A stretch of 39,453 nucleotides of DNA from assembly GCA_020444425.1 (NCBI GenBank), contig JAHLLB010000043.1:1-39453 (forward strand), read 5' to 3'. Position 1 is the stretch's first letter; every line of letters begins with the position of its first letter. This DNA is from a bacterium. Its GTDB lineage: Bacteria; Electryoneota; Electryoneia; Electryoneales; Electryoneaceae. The translations under genes were made by a program, and so were the position numbers. Below the pieces are notes generated by a model that saw only the letters and a program-made list of their open reading frames with translations, was not told the origin of the DNA and made no database searches. Shown piece by piece: positions 15,130 to 23,802 of the stretch.

Positions 15130-15324
15130 TCAGGCGTCCGCCTGTCCCGCCTCTTCCATGCGCGCCAGCAACGCGCGACCTTCCGGCGACAGATGCACCT
15201 TGTCCTGAATCTCGATCAACGAGGTGTTCGACCGCTGATCTTCGGTACGAGCTGCGATTTCCGGCTTCGCCGCCGGCTGTGCCTGCTGCGCTGTGGCTGC
15301 GTGAACGCTCATGTCAGTCGACAT
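15130..15324 (-). CDS. Small 64-residue protein with VHLSPEGRALLARMEE segment
   Basis: Starts MSTDMSVHAATAQQAQPAAK and ends LLARMEEAGQADA. The N-terminal half is Ala/Gln/Pro-rich and likely disordered; the C-terminal half (DKVHLSPEGRALLARMEE) predicts one helix after an SPEG cap. That motif is reminiscent of small flagellar or anti-sigma helper proteins (FlgM-type DxVxLSxxG), but the resemblance is too short to name it. An ideal ribosome-binding site (GGAGGAG, 7 nt before ATG) and an excellent terminator argue that it is a real monocistronic gene. No signal peptide. Confidence 0.7.
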   Translation of the reverse strand: MSTDMSVHAATAQQAQPAAKPEIAARTEDQRSNTSLIEIQDKVHLSPEGRALLARMEEAGQADA

Positions 15325-15545
15325 TGTTCACTCCTCCGTTTACCAGGTTCTACTTATCCAATCGGCAGATACCTGAAAAACTGAACCCCTGGCACAAAAA
15401 AATCTTTCAGCGAGGGAATCATAAATGCTCACCACTCACTTTAACCTTGCGTGAACGCAGTGGCAGCAACGGATTGACAGAATTTCGCTTTGTAGCAGTC
15501 AAGGAGAGCACGGAGAGCCAATCAACAGACTCGACACGCCCAAAA

Positions 15546-15571
15546 AGGGCACACCCTCGCGGATGTGCCCT
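15546..15571 (-). terminator. Terminator of array gene 1 (15598-18039)
   Basis: AGGGCACA (15546-15553) and TGTGCCCT (15564-15571) with a 10-nt loop. On the minus strand TTTTTG follows, directly after the gene's stop. Confidence 0.85.
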
Positions 15572-15597
15572 CTGCAGTTCAGTCGAATCGGCCCAAC

Positions 15598-18039
15598 TTA
15601 ACGAACCAGCATCACCTTCTGCGTCGCGTTCAACTGACCCGGAACCATCGCGCGGACGAAATACAGACCGCTGGAGAGGTTCGAGGCGTCGAAGGTCAAC
15701 GTGTGTTCACCGGCGACGTAACGGCTGTTCGCCAGTTCCGCAACCTGCTGGCCCATCACGTTGAACACGCTCACGGACAGATCAGACGCTTCCGGCAGCG
15801 CGACACGGATCGTCGTGCTCGGGTTGAACGGGTTCGGGTACGCCGCGCCCAGCTCAAATTCATCCGGCAGGGTGACGATTTCCGCTGCGTCAGACGCAAC
15901 TTCCCAGCCCGTCGCCGTCCACTCATCCATGTTCAATACGCCGGCCGTCGTACCTTCCTTGGAGAACGCGAACGTACCGGTGACGTGCTGCGTCGGATAA
16001 CCCGCGCGGGCGATGAAGGTGTAGTTGCCGGCCGGGGCGTTCGGCGGAATGGTCTGTGTCAGACCCGTCAGCGTCACGTCCATGAACGGCGTCAGCGTGA
16101 AAGGTTGCTGGTACAGCGGGCCGTATTCCGAACCGTTCGGAAGCTCGACTGCCGTCCAGTACATCACGTTCGGATACGAGCCCGGCAGGCTGCTGACCAG
16201 GTGCACGTCGTATACCAACGTTCCGCCGTTCGCCGGGATGATGTTGTCCTGCGGGGTAACGGTCAGCGTCGCCGGAGCGTTCGAGAACGGTTCGACGTCC
16301 ACATTTTCACTCGGTTGCAGCTGGCAAACGCCGCCGTAGGTATCAACTGTACCACGGAACGTTACCCAGTCGCCGGCTGAATACATGGTCAAGTCGATGT
16401 TGGCATCGCCGTACATGCGGACCGTCGCTTCGCCCGTGCCGTCATCAATCATCAGGTTGTACGTGTCGCCCGGCTGGCCCGGATCGGTCATCAGCTCGCC
16501 GGTCAATTCCGCCCAGACGCCTTCGTACGGAACCTGATCGTCGAAATCACCCGTGTCCCACGTCATCGGTGCCGGCAGCGGATTGTCATCGGAAACCACT
16601 TCAACCAGCCAGTTGACCAGCTCCGTCGTATCATAATACTGATCGATTTCGGCGGTGACGATGATTTCGTCCCCACGGTCAAGTCCTTGACCAAGGCCCG
16701 GATCGCTGGCGTACATCATAATGCCGTAGCCGCTGTCGTCCTGGACGTACACATCAACATAGGTGGTGTGGATGGTGCCGTGGCCCTGCGTAATCACACC
16801 ATGCACCATCACCTGTTCGCCGGGCTGGAAGACGCCGGTCTGGATCTGGGCAATCGTCGCCATCGGATAGGCCGGTGGCATCCAATCATCATACCAGTCG
16901 CCGATCGAACCGAAGGTATCGTCGAGTCTCAGTTCCGGCTCATCCGGCAGTTCGATGAAATAATTCGCACCGAAACCGGCTTCGTTGTCGTAGCCATTTG
17001 CACCGTACTTGTAGGGGAAGTTGAGATCGGAACCGGCAGGGAGGATGTACTCAGCGGAGAATACGCTGTCGCCCGCAACTTCATCCGCACCGACACCGTT
17101 ATCCAGCAACGTGACCGTGCCGTACGCTCCCGGGGTCCACTCCCAGCTGTCCCACGGGCCGGTGACGATGAACCACTCGATTTCGTCTTCCATCACTCCC
17201 GGGATGCCGACGTCGTTGTGCTTCAGGATCGCCGCACGGCCATCCAGCTCGAACGTGATCAGCATGTCTTCGCTCAAGCTGCCGACATTGTCTGAGAAAT
17301 ACACGGTCAGCATCGTGATATCAAGATCGCCGTCGTTGCCATCATCCGGTTCGTCGCCGGTCGGTATAAACACACGGTTGCCACCCGGAGGCTCTTCCCA
17401 CGTTACCGGATCGGCCTGGTCGTTGTCGTCATCGATGACGAACTTGTACTCCAACGGAACGCCGACTTCCAGGCTGGCGAAGTTGATGGTTACCGAATAG
17501 GTACCGTCACCATTGGCCGCCATCGCCGTATATCCACCCCAGTTGCCAATTTCAGGCGCGCCACCACGAATGATCACGCCGTCTGTGTTCGGATCAAACG
17601 AGCCGAGGTCGATCATCACGCTCATGTCAACCGTGAAGTCGATTTCGTACGGATAGGCCGTTCCTGCTGGCTCTTCGTTGTTAAAATAAACGACCGGGAG
17701 AGTGACCGGGATGCCTTCTACGACCAACGGACGATTGTCAATGTCGCTTTCCCAGATGTCGCCGGTGTTGACGATAACGAACTTGAAGCCGTACACACCG
17801 TTTTCGATCTCGAATGTGCCCAACCAGATGTTATCCACGTCCAGCGTGAGCATCTCTTCGTTGCCAGCCCAGCCATTGAAATCGCCGCGAACGACGACGT
17901 CCTGTACATTCGGGTCAAAGGTGCCATTGTCGATCTGTACCGACATGTCCACCTGGAATGTGACCGGCGCGGCCATCGCGGCGCTCACACCGAATAACAG
18001 AAACAGCGCGAACAATGTGACAATCTTCACGTTTTGCAT
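15598..18039 (-). CDS. T9SS-sorted modular protein: E-set/CBM20-like x3, OB-like x2, Y, sorting domain
   Basis: 813 residues from ATG at 18039. Signal peptide to about residue 24. Two starch-binding/E-set-like domains follow: 25-120 (VTFQVDMSVQ, VVVRGDFNGWAG, YGFKFVIV) and 132-250 (DFTVDMSVMI, LEYKFVIDDD), the pattern of CBM20/CBM48-type glycan-binding modules. A third E-set-like domain spans about 255-366. Then come two OB-fold-like domains (391-490 with IQTGVFQPGEQVMVHGVI; 500-585 with GTGEATVRMYGDA), a Y module (591-695, IIPANGGTLVYDVHLVSS) and the type A sorting domain (735-813, YPNPFNPSTTIRVALPEA). It is probably exported by T9SS and held at or released from the cell surface, where it may bind glucan-like carbohydrate. 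No catalytic residues were recognised. Confidence 0.85.
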   Translation of the reverse strand: MQNVKIVTLFALFLLFGVSAAMAAPVTFQVDMSVQIDNGTFDPNVQDVVVRGDFNGWAGNEEMLTLDVDNIWLGTFEIENGVYGFKFVIVNTGDIWESDIDNRPLVVEGIPVTLPVVYFNNEEPAGTAYPYEIDFTVDMSVMIDLGSFDPNTDGVIIRGGAPEIGNWGGYTAMAANGDGTYSVTINFASLEVGVPLEYKFVIDDDNDQADPVTWEEPPGGNRVFIPTGDEPDDGNDGDLDITMLTVYFSDNVGSLSEDMLITFELDGRAAILKHNDVGIPGVMEDEIEWFIVTGPWDSWEWTPGAYGTVTLLDNGVGADEVAGDSVFSAEYILPAGSDLNFPYKYGANGYDNEAGFGANYFIELPDEPELRLDDTFGSIGDWYDDWMPPAYPMATIAQIQTGVFQPGEQVMVHGVITQGHGTIHTTYVDVYVQDDSGYGIMMYASDPGLGQGLDRGDEIIVTAEIDQYYDTTELVNWLVEVVSDDNPLPAPMTWDTGDFDDQVPYEGVWAELTGELMTDPGQPGDTYNLMIDDGTGEATVRMYGDANIDLTMYSAGDWVTFRGTVDTYGGVCQLQPSENVDVEPFSNAPATLTVTPQDNIIPANGGTLVYDVHLVSSLPGSYPNVMYWTAVELPNGSEYGPLYQQPFTLTPFMDVTLTGLTQTIPPNAPAGNYTFIARAGYPTQHVTGTFAFSKEGTTAGVLNMDEWTATGWEVASDAAEIVTLPDEFELGAAYPNPFNPSTTIRVALPEASDLSVSVFNVMGQQVAELANSRYVAGEHTLTFDASNLSSGLYFVRAMVPGQLNATQKVMLVR

Positions 18040-18239
18040 CCTGGTACTCCCTTTCTTCGGGTGGATACTGCATCCAGTTATCAGGTTACGGTTTAAAGCA
18101 TCAAGGAAAGATTTGCACGATGCGGCCGGCTCCGTACAAATGCTCGGGTAATGGATACTAATACTTACACTCGCACACTAAGAACGGTTTTTCGACAATT
18201 TGGTATTGAAGATACAAAACCAAAATCCCCAAAGCAAAC

Positions 18240-18267
18240 GGGCGCCCCGGAATTCTCCGGAGCGCCC
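18240..18267 (-). terminator. Terminator of array gene 2 (18295-20628)
   Basis: GGGCGCCCCGGA (18240-18251), loop ATTC, TCCGGAGCGCCC (18256-18267): a 12-bp stem with one wobble. On the minus strand GTTTGCTTTGG follows. Confidence 0.8.
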
Positions 18268-18294
18268 GCAAAAAACTCAACTGCGATAGGGGTC

Positions 18295-20628
18295 TTAACG
18301 GACCAGCATCACCTTCTGCGTCTGGTTCAGCTGTCCGGGAACCGTCGCCCGCACGAAGTACAGGCCACTGGCGAGGTTCGAGGCGTCAAACGTCAACGTG
18401 TGACGGCCGGCAGTGTAATTCCCGTTCGCAAGCGTCGTCACCAACTGCCCGGTGATGTTGAACACGTTCACCGTCAGCTCCGCCGCTTCCGGCAACGTCA
18501 CCGCAAGCGTCGTTGTGGGGTTGAACGGGTTCGGATACGCATTCTCGAGTGCAAATTCGGTCGGCAGAACGTCCGACTCCTGGCCGCTGGCAGCAAACCG
18601 GATATCGGAGCTGACCCATTCATCCGGATTCACCTCATACGCCGGTTTGACAAACTCTGCGCTACGATCGAAGGCGACACCACGTGCATAAGGCGCGCAC
18701 GGTACACCCATCGGATCACGGTAGCTTTCTTCCAGCTCGCCATTACCAACCGGACGATAGTACCCATCGACGACGGTCAACGTGGCACCGATTTCGTCGA
18801 ACCACGTCTCGTTGGTGTACGCAGCCGTCATGCCGACATAACCATCTGCGTAAGTGGCATCCGTGAAGCTGCCTTCGTAGACGCCGTTGATCGTGATGTC
18901 AACATTCGCACCACTGGCGGAAATTTCCAACGTGTTCACCGCGCCGACACCGGTGTTGATTAGGGTGCCTTCGGTCCAGCCGATGATGTTTGTTGGTGAA
19001 CCATCCGTATACACCCAGGCCGAATAGCTGGTGTTGGAGATGTAGACAGCATACCCGTTGTAGTCGCTGTCATTGGTGCCGTTGCCACGGAACAGCATCC
19101 CCACCGAATAACCAATCGTCACTTCATACATGAAGGTCGTGGACGCGGTAAAGTTGTCGAAGCCCTGCGTCATGTACGTGCCGGAACCCCAGTCGGTCGA
19201 GTTGTCGACCACGTCGATCTTGCAGTAGCCATCTTCGATCGCGTACGACCCGGGACCGACGAAGAAGTCGAAGCCCTGCGCTTCACCATCTTCGAAGTCT
19301 TCGTACATGCCCGCGCCAAATTTCTGGAATGGGAAGCTGTCCGTCTTCTGCAGATCCGGCCGGTTCGGCATGCCCGCAATCGCGGTCATCGTGTACGCGC
19401 CTTCCGGGGCACCCGCTGGCACGTACAGCATGGCGTTGTCCCACGTGTAGTTCATGTACGGCATCAGGTTGAACTCGGCGTTGTTGATCCGTGGGATCGT
19501 CCCGCCGCCGGGCAGGGTGACGAAAGTCTGGTACTTGAACCCGTAACCGGTGTTCGATGTGGTGTTGATCAGGTGGATATCATACACGACATCGCCGCCG
19601 CTTTCAGGCACCGCGGTCACTTCCGGCGTCAGGAAGAAGTCAATCGCAACCCAGTCCACCGAAACAGGACCGGACGGATCGGATTCGCCTTCGTCGTAGT
19701 AGGCTGTGACTTCGTACTCGTACATGCCAGCCGCCGGCAGCATGTCGACATACATTTCGTCCGTCGTCGTGTCGATCAGTTCACCGTCCCTATAAATCTT
19801 GTAGTACAGGAACTCGTCGGTGCTGTTTTCACTGTACCGGTCGAACACACGCACCCCTTCCGCCACCGGCATCGGGGCGAGAATCGGGTTGTGCGCATCG
19901 TCGAAGTACCCGTCAATCGGCGTCCCCTGCGCGGCGGGTGCCGTTGGGACTGCATCCATCGCGCCCACGGTGCAGAAGATGTCATCGTACCAGGTGATGT
20001 TGTACGCCTCAATCACGCCAACATAACCCTGCGGATAATCCCCATCCGTGAAGCTGTTGTGGTACGTGCCGTTGATGTACAGGTCGTACGTGCCGCCGGA
20101 ACCGACGACTTCCATCGTGTTGACGGCACCCATGCCGGTGTTGATCCCAGTGCCCGTGGTCCAGGTAATGACGCTGGACGCCGAGCCGGCGGTGTACTTC
20201 CACACCGAGTAGCTGGTGCTGGAAATGTACATGCCGTAGCCCTGGAAGTCGGCATCACGCGGACCGTTGACGCACCACATCACACCACGAGAACTGGTCT
20301 GACCATCCTGAATCTCAAACGTGCTGGTCAGCGTGAAGTTGTCGAATTCCATCGCTTCGTACGCGCCTGTCTGCCACGTGTTGGTGGCAGAACCATCCAG
20401 CTTGGCGTAGCCGTCCTCAAAGGTCAGCACATCCACCAGCCAGTTCCAGGAAGCGCCAGGATCTGTGTCAAAGGTCTCGTTCAACCCCGCGGTCGGCTCG
20501 TTCCACGTCAACGTGACTTCACCGTCCAGACCGAGATCGGCGGCGAGACCGTAGGGTGGATAAACTTGCGCGGAAGCGACTGCTGCCAGAAGAAGCAGCA
20601 CGAGGAATGAGACAGATAAGCGTTTCAT
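18295..20628 (-). CDS. T9SS-sorted modular protein: LamG-like A, FnIII-like, Y, LamG-like B, sorting domain
   Basis: 777 residues from ATG at 20628, ribosome-binding site TAAGGGGG. Signal peptide to about residue 20 (VASA/QVYPPYG). Module A (about 50-220) is a concanavalin/laminin-G-like beta-sandwich (AMEFDNFTLTSTFEIQD, SRGVMWCVNGPRD, GYGMYISSTSYSVWKY, YDLYINGTYHNSFTD, ITWYDDIFC). A linker with GVRVFDR and an FnIII-like domain (YKIYRDGELID, YEYEVTAYYDEGESDPSGPV) follow. Then Y (about 330-440, VPESGGDVVYDIHLIN), module B (about 445-610, a diverged copy of A ending ETWFDEIGA), a second linker (YRDPMGVPCAPYARGVAFDR) and the sorting domain (about 700-777). A and B resemble sugar-binding LamG/DUF1080-type folds, so glycan binding is a fair guess. 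Near-identical in architecture to the next gene (20939-23260). Confidence 0.85.
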   Translation of the reverse strand: MKRLSVSFLVLLLLAAVASAQVYPPYGLAADLGLDGEVTLTWNEPTAGLNETFDTDPGASWNWLVDVLTFEDGYAKLDGSATNTWQTGAYEAMEFDNFTLTSTFEIQDGQTSSRGVMWCVNGPRDADFQGYGMYISSTSYSVWKYTAGSASSVITWTTGTGINTGMGAVNTMEVVGSGGTYDLYINGTYHNSFTDGDYPQGYVGVIEAYNITWYDDIFCTVGAMDAVPTAPAAQGTPIDGYFDDAHNPILAPMPVAEGVRVFDRYSENSTDEFLYYKIYRDGELIDTTTDEMYVDMLPAAGMYEYEVTAYYDEGESDPSGPVSVDWVAIDFFLTPEVTAVPESGGDVVYDIHLINTTSNTGYGFKYQTFVTLPGGGTIPRINNAEFNLMPYMNYTWDNAMLYVPAGAPEGAYTMTAIAGMPNRPDLQKTDSFPFQKFGAGMYEDFEDGEAQGFDFFVGPGSYAIEDGYCKIDVVDNSTDWGSGTYMTQGFDNFTASTTFMYEVTIGYSVGMLFRGNGTNDSDYNGYAVYISNTSYSAWVYTDGSPTNIIGWTEGTLINTGVGAVNTLEISASGANVDITINGVYEGSFTDATYADGYVGMTAAYTNETWFDEIGATLTVVDGYYRPVGNGELEESYRDPMGVPCAPYARGVAFDRSAEFVKPAYEVNPDEWVSSDIRFAASGQESDVLPTEFALENAYPNPFNPTTTLAVTLPEAAELTVNVFNITGQLVTTLANGNYTAGRHTLTFDASNLASGLYFVRATVPGQLNQTQKVMLVR

Positions 20629-20869
20629 GATTACCCCCTTACAAAAGAAAATGAATTCATAGGCTCCTCAGCCCTTGCCGTGTAAAGTAGATCATAGTCA
20701 GTCAATCATCAACAGATTGTTGTAATTTTTTCGAAATTGTTCAAGATGCGAACATTAACCAATGTCACGAATAAACTCTTGCCGCAATTCTACTTGCCAG
20801 TGTCTCACAGGAAATTCACGTAGAGCACTGGAGCACGATACGCGAACCTGGGCGTACTTGAGCGAGAAA
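20629..20869. other. AT-rich upstream region of array gene 2
   Basis: No gene. On the minus strand TTGATG-N17-TACTTT occurs about 60 bp upstream of the start at 20628; only 3 of 6 bases match at -10, so it is a weak promoter guess. Runs of T and A make the stretch clearly more AT-rich than the genes on either side. Confidence 0.35.
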
Positions 20870-20899
20870 ACGCCCGGGAGATTGTGATCTCCCGGGCGT
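20870..20899 (-). terminator. Terminator of array gene 3 (20939-23260)
   Basis: ACGCCCGGGAGAT (20870-20882), loop TGTG, ATCTCCCGGGCGT (20887-20899): a perfect 13-bp stem. On the minus strand TTTCTCGC follows. Confidence 0.85.
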
Positions 20900-20938
20900 C
20901 ATCGAAGCATTACAGGCTAAGCCTGCAGTGTGTCGAGA

Positions 20939-23260
20939 TTAGCGGACCAGCATGACCTTCTGGGTCTGATCCATCTGACCCGGAACCGTGGCGCGGATGA
21001 AGTACAGGCCGCTGGCCAGGCTCGAAGCGTCGAAGGTCATCGTGTGACGACCAGCGCTGTAGTCACCAGAGGCAACCGTCGCAACCAACTGACCGGTGAC
21101 GTTGTACACGTTCACCTTCAGGTCGGCCGCTTCCGGAAGCGTGACGGCGAAGCTGGTGCTCGGGTTGAACGGGTTCGGATACGCGTTCTCAAGCGCGAAC
21201 TCGGTCGGAACATTGACGGAGCTACCGTTGGAAGCAATACCGAAGCTGTTGTCGCCAGCCCAGTCTTCACGGACGAATTCGAAGGTCGACTCAACGAACT
21301 CACCACTGCGGTCATACGCAACACCGCGATCATACGGAGCGGTCGGCTGACCCATGTGGTCACGATACATCGGTTCCAGCTCACCAAGGTGCGCCGGGCC
21401 AATGGCGTTCGGGGCGTTGAAGGTCGCACCGATTTCGTCGAACCAGGTTTCGTTGGTGTAAGCAGTCGCCATACCAACCTGACCCGTCGCGTACGTCGCG
21501 TCAGAGAAGCTGCCCTGGTAGGTGCCGTTGATGGTGATGTCAAACGTGGTGCCGCTCGCATCGATCTGCAGCGTGTTGACAGCGCCAACGCCGGTGTTGA
21601 TGCCAACACCCGTGGTCCAACCGATGATGTTCTGCGGGGCGCCAGCAACGTAGTACCAACAAGAATAGCTGGTGTTGCTGATGTAGACAGCGTAACCTTC
21701 GTAGTCAGCGTCCTGCGGGCCGTTGCCACGGAACAGCAGACCACAGGAGTAACCCTGCGTCACAGCATACTCAAAGGTGGTGCTGAGACTGAAGTTGTCG
21801 AAGTCCATGCCGGTGTAAGAGCCGGAGCCCCATTCAGCAGCAGCGACCTGGTCAAACTTGCAGTAGCCATCTTCGATCACGTACGAACCGTCGCCGACGT
21901 AGAATTCGAAGCCCGGAGCGTTGCCGCTGAAGTCTTCAAACAGACCAGCGCCAACCTTCGCGAAATCGAAGTTGTCCGTAACCTGCATGTTCGGGTTGTT
22001 CGGAACGCCCGCGATACCTTCGAGGTTGTACGCGCCTTCCGGAGCATAGCTCGGGACGGTCAGCGTAAAGTCATACGCCGTGAAGTTCATGTACGGAACG
22101 AGGGTGAACGGAATGTTGTCCACCGGACCCACGACGTTGCTGTTCGGCAGCGTCACGAAGGTCTGATAACGAAGACCAGCCATCTGAGCCGGAATCGTGC
22201 TGACGAGGGACGCGTCATAAACGACATCGCCGCCGCCTTCCGGAACCGTCGTCACCGACGGATCGAGCGTCAGCATGACATACGTCCAGGTCACTTCAAC
22301 CGGACCGGCCGGAGTGGATTCGCCTTCATCGTAGTACGCGGTGACCGTGTACTCGAAGGTGCCTTCGCCCGGGAGGTTGTCGACGAACATTTCAGTCGTC
22401 GGTTCACCAACCAAGCTGCCATTACGGTAAACCTTGTAGTTCAGGAACTCATCAACCTGCGGCTCACCGAAGCGGTCGAAGACGCGCACGCCTTCAGCCA
22501 TCGGCATCGGAGCATCAATCGGGTTGTGGGCATCGTCGAAGTAACCTTCAACCGGAGTGCCCTGAGCAGCCGGAGCCGGAACCGCATCCACCGCACCCAT
22601 GGTGCAGAAGATTTCGTCGTACCAGGTCACGTTGTAGGCTTCGATCACGCCAACATAACCCTGCGGGTACGTCGCGTCGGTGAAGCTGTTGTGATAGGTA
22701 CCGTTGATGTACAGGTCGAACGTGCCACCCGAAGCCTGAATTTCCATCGAGTTCACAGCGCCCTGACCGGTGTTTATGCCAGTACCAGTGGCCCAGGAAA
22801 TGATGGCGGACGCCGAGCCAGCGGTGTACTTCCACACCGAGTAGCTGGTGCCGGAGACGTACATGCCGTAGCCGTTGAAGTCAGCGTCACGCGGACCATT
22901 GGTGCACCACATGAAACCACGGGAACCGGTCGACGTGTCCTGAATTTCAAACGTGCCACTCAGCGTGAAGTCATCAAACTCCATCGCTTCGTACGCACCC
23001 GTCTGCCAGCTGGTCGTGCCCGTTCCGTCGAGCTTCGCATAACCATCCGAGAACGAAAGGTTATTCACCAACCAGTTCCAGGACGTGCCCGGATCCGCAT
23101 CAAACGTTTCCGCCAAGCCAGCCGACGGAGCGTTCCACTCCAAAGTCACTTCGCCGTTTTGACCGAGATCCGCAGTCAAGCCGTAAGGCGGATACACCTG
23201 CGCCGACGCCGCAAACGCCAGCACGAATACTGCGAGAAGAATACTGGACAGATACTTCAT
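20939..23260 (-). CDS. T9SS-sorted modular protein: LamG-like A, FnIII-like, Y, LamG-like B, sorting domain (paralogue of 18295-20628)
   Basis: 773 residues from ATG at 23260, chosen for the CAAGGGGGTAGT ribosome-binding site and the signal peptide MKYLSSILLAVFVLAFAASA; the frame is open further upstream but without these. Same module order as the gene at 18295: A (MEFDDFTLSGTFEIQD ... VTWYDEIFC), linker with GVRVFDR, FnIII-like (YKVYRNGSLVG, YEYTVTAYYDEGEST-like), Y (VPEGGGDVVYDASLVSTIPA), B (MDFDNFSLSTTFEYAV ... ETWFDEIGA), linker (YRDHMGQPTAPYDRGVAYDR), sorting domain (NAYPNPFNPSTSFAVTLPEA to KVMLVR). Its last ~56 bp of sorting-domain code is identical to that of 27801-29744. Probably a surface glycan-binding protein; no catalytic residues seen. 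Confidence 0.85.
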   Translation of the reverse strand: MKYLSSILLAVFVLAFAASAQVYPPYGLTADLGQNGEVTLEWNAPSAGLAETFDADPGTSWNWLVNNLSFSDGYAKLDGTGTTSWQTGAYEAMEFDDFTLSGTFEIQDTSTGSRGFMWCTNGPRDADFNGYGMYVSGTSYSVWKYTAGSASAIISWATGTGINTGQGAVNSMEIQASGGTFDLYINGTYHNSFTDATYPQGYVGVIEAYNVTWYDEIFCTMGAVDAVPAPAAQGTPVEGYFDDAHNPIDAPMPMAEGVRVFDRFGEPQVDEFLNYKVYRNGSLVGEPTTEMFVDNLPGEGTFEYTVTAYYDEGESTPAGPVEVTWTYVMLTLDPSVTTVPEGGGDVVYDASLVSTIPAQMAGLRYQTFVTLPNSNVVGPVDNIPFTLVPYMNFTAYDFTLTVPSYAPEGAYNLEGIAGVPNNPNMQVTDNFDFAKVGAGLFEDFSGNAPGFEFYVGDGSYVIEDGYCKFDQVAAAEWGSGSYTGMDFDNFSLSTTFEYAVTQGYSCGLLFRGNGPQDADYEGYAVYISNTSYSCWYYVAGAPQNIIGWTTGVGINTGVGAVNTLQIDASGTTFDITINGTYQGSFSDATYATGQVGMATAYTNETWFDEIGATFNAPNAIGPAHLGELEPMYRDHMGQPTAPYDRGVAYDRSGEFVESTFEFVREDWAGDNSFGIASNGSSVNVPTEFALENAYPNPFNPSTSFAVTLPEAADLKVNVYNVTGQLVATVASGDYSAGRHTMTFDASSLASGLYFIRATVPGQMDQTQKVMLVR
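20943..20998. repeat. 56-bp direct repeat in sorting-domain code, copy 1 (copy 2 at 27805-27860)
   Basis: The 56 bases at 20943-20998 are identical to 27805-27860, encoding the C-terminal strand of two different cargo proteins. After two nearby mismatches, identity resumes over about 40 bp. Silent positions are identical too, so this is recent duplication or gene conversion, not only protein-level constraint. Confidence 0.85.
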
Positions 23261-23743
23261 ACTACCCCCTTGTGTGTTGGACCTGCCTGTTGAGCCAATA
23301 AATCCAATGCAGGCGAAAGATAGGTCGGCAGCACCGACGCACAAAAGCCCCTTTAGCGTTTTGTCGTTTTTTTTGAGGAACTCTGGAGACGGCTGCTCTT
23401 CAGCAATTGAGTGTTTCAACTCAATATTGTAATCCCGCTCATAGCCTCAAGTATAGAATTTGCCTGAACCTGCAAACGCATCCAAACCCGGCAGAAAACA
23501 AGCAGTTCCAATCCCTCTCCGCAAACCGCAAAGGGCGACCGAAACGTCGAGTTGTCTCGTCACCAGACAATACCCGGAGAGCCACGAGAGTGTAATTTAG
23601 GAGGGACTAACATTTAGGACGTCCGAATTTCATCACTCGAATCCAAAATTCTGTCCGTTCGCAGCCCCCGGCCAGGTCGATTTTCACGAGTCACTTTCCC
23701 CGTCCGCTTCCTCGTTCCCGACAGGGGCAGACGCCAAAACAAA
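23261..23743. other. Gene-free stretch between array genes 3 and 4
   Basis: About 480 bp with no supported gene. The only structure I see is a short GTCGG-CAGCA-CCGAC hairpin near 23325 and a run of T at about 23370 upstream of array gene 3. No recognised RNA. Confidence 0.5.
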
Positions 23744-23778
23744 CACGCCGCCCAGGATTTCTCCTTCCGGGCGGCGTG
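23744..23778 (-). terminator. Terminator of array gene 4 (23803-25089)
   Basis: CACGCCGCCC (23744-23753) and GGGCGGCGTG (23769-23778) form a 10-bp perfect stem. On the minus strand TTTGTTTTGG follows. Confidence 0.85.
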
Positions 23779-23802
23779 AGTTAGTCTCGAAGAAACAAAA
23801 GC

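Noticed and set aside
20930..23293. A 787-codon open frame on the plus strand, antisense to the cargo gene 20939-23260
   Set aside because: Its product is rich in Arg, Val and His with no domain, signal peptide or ribosome-binding site, as expected for the mirror of a GC-rich gene. The minus-strand product has a signal peptide, recognised modules and a sorting domain.
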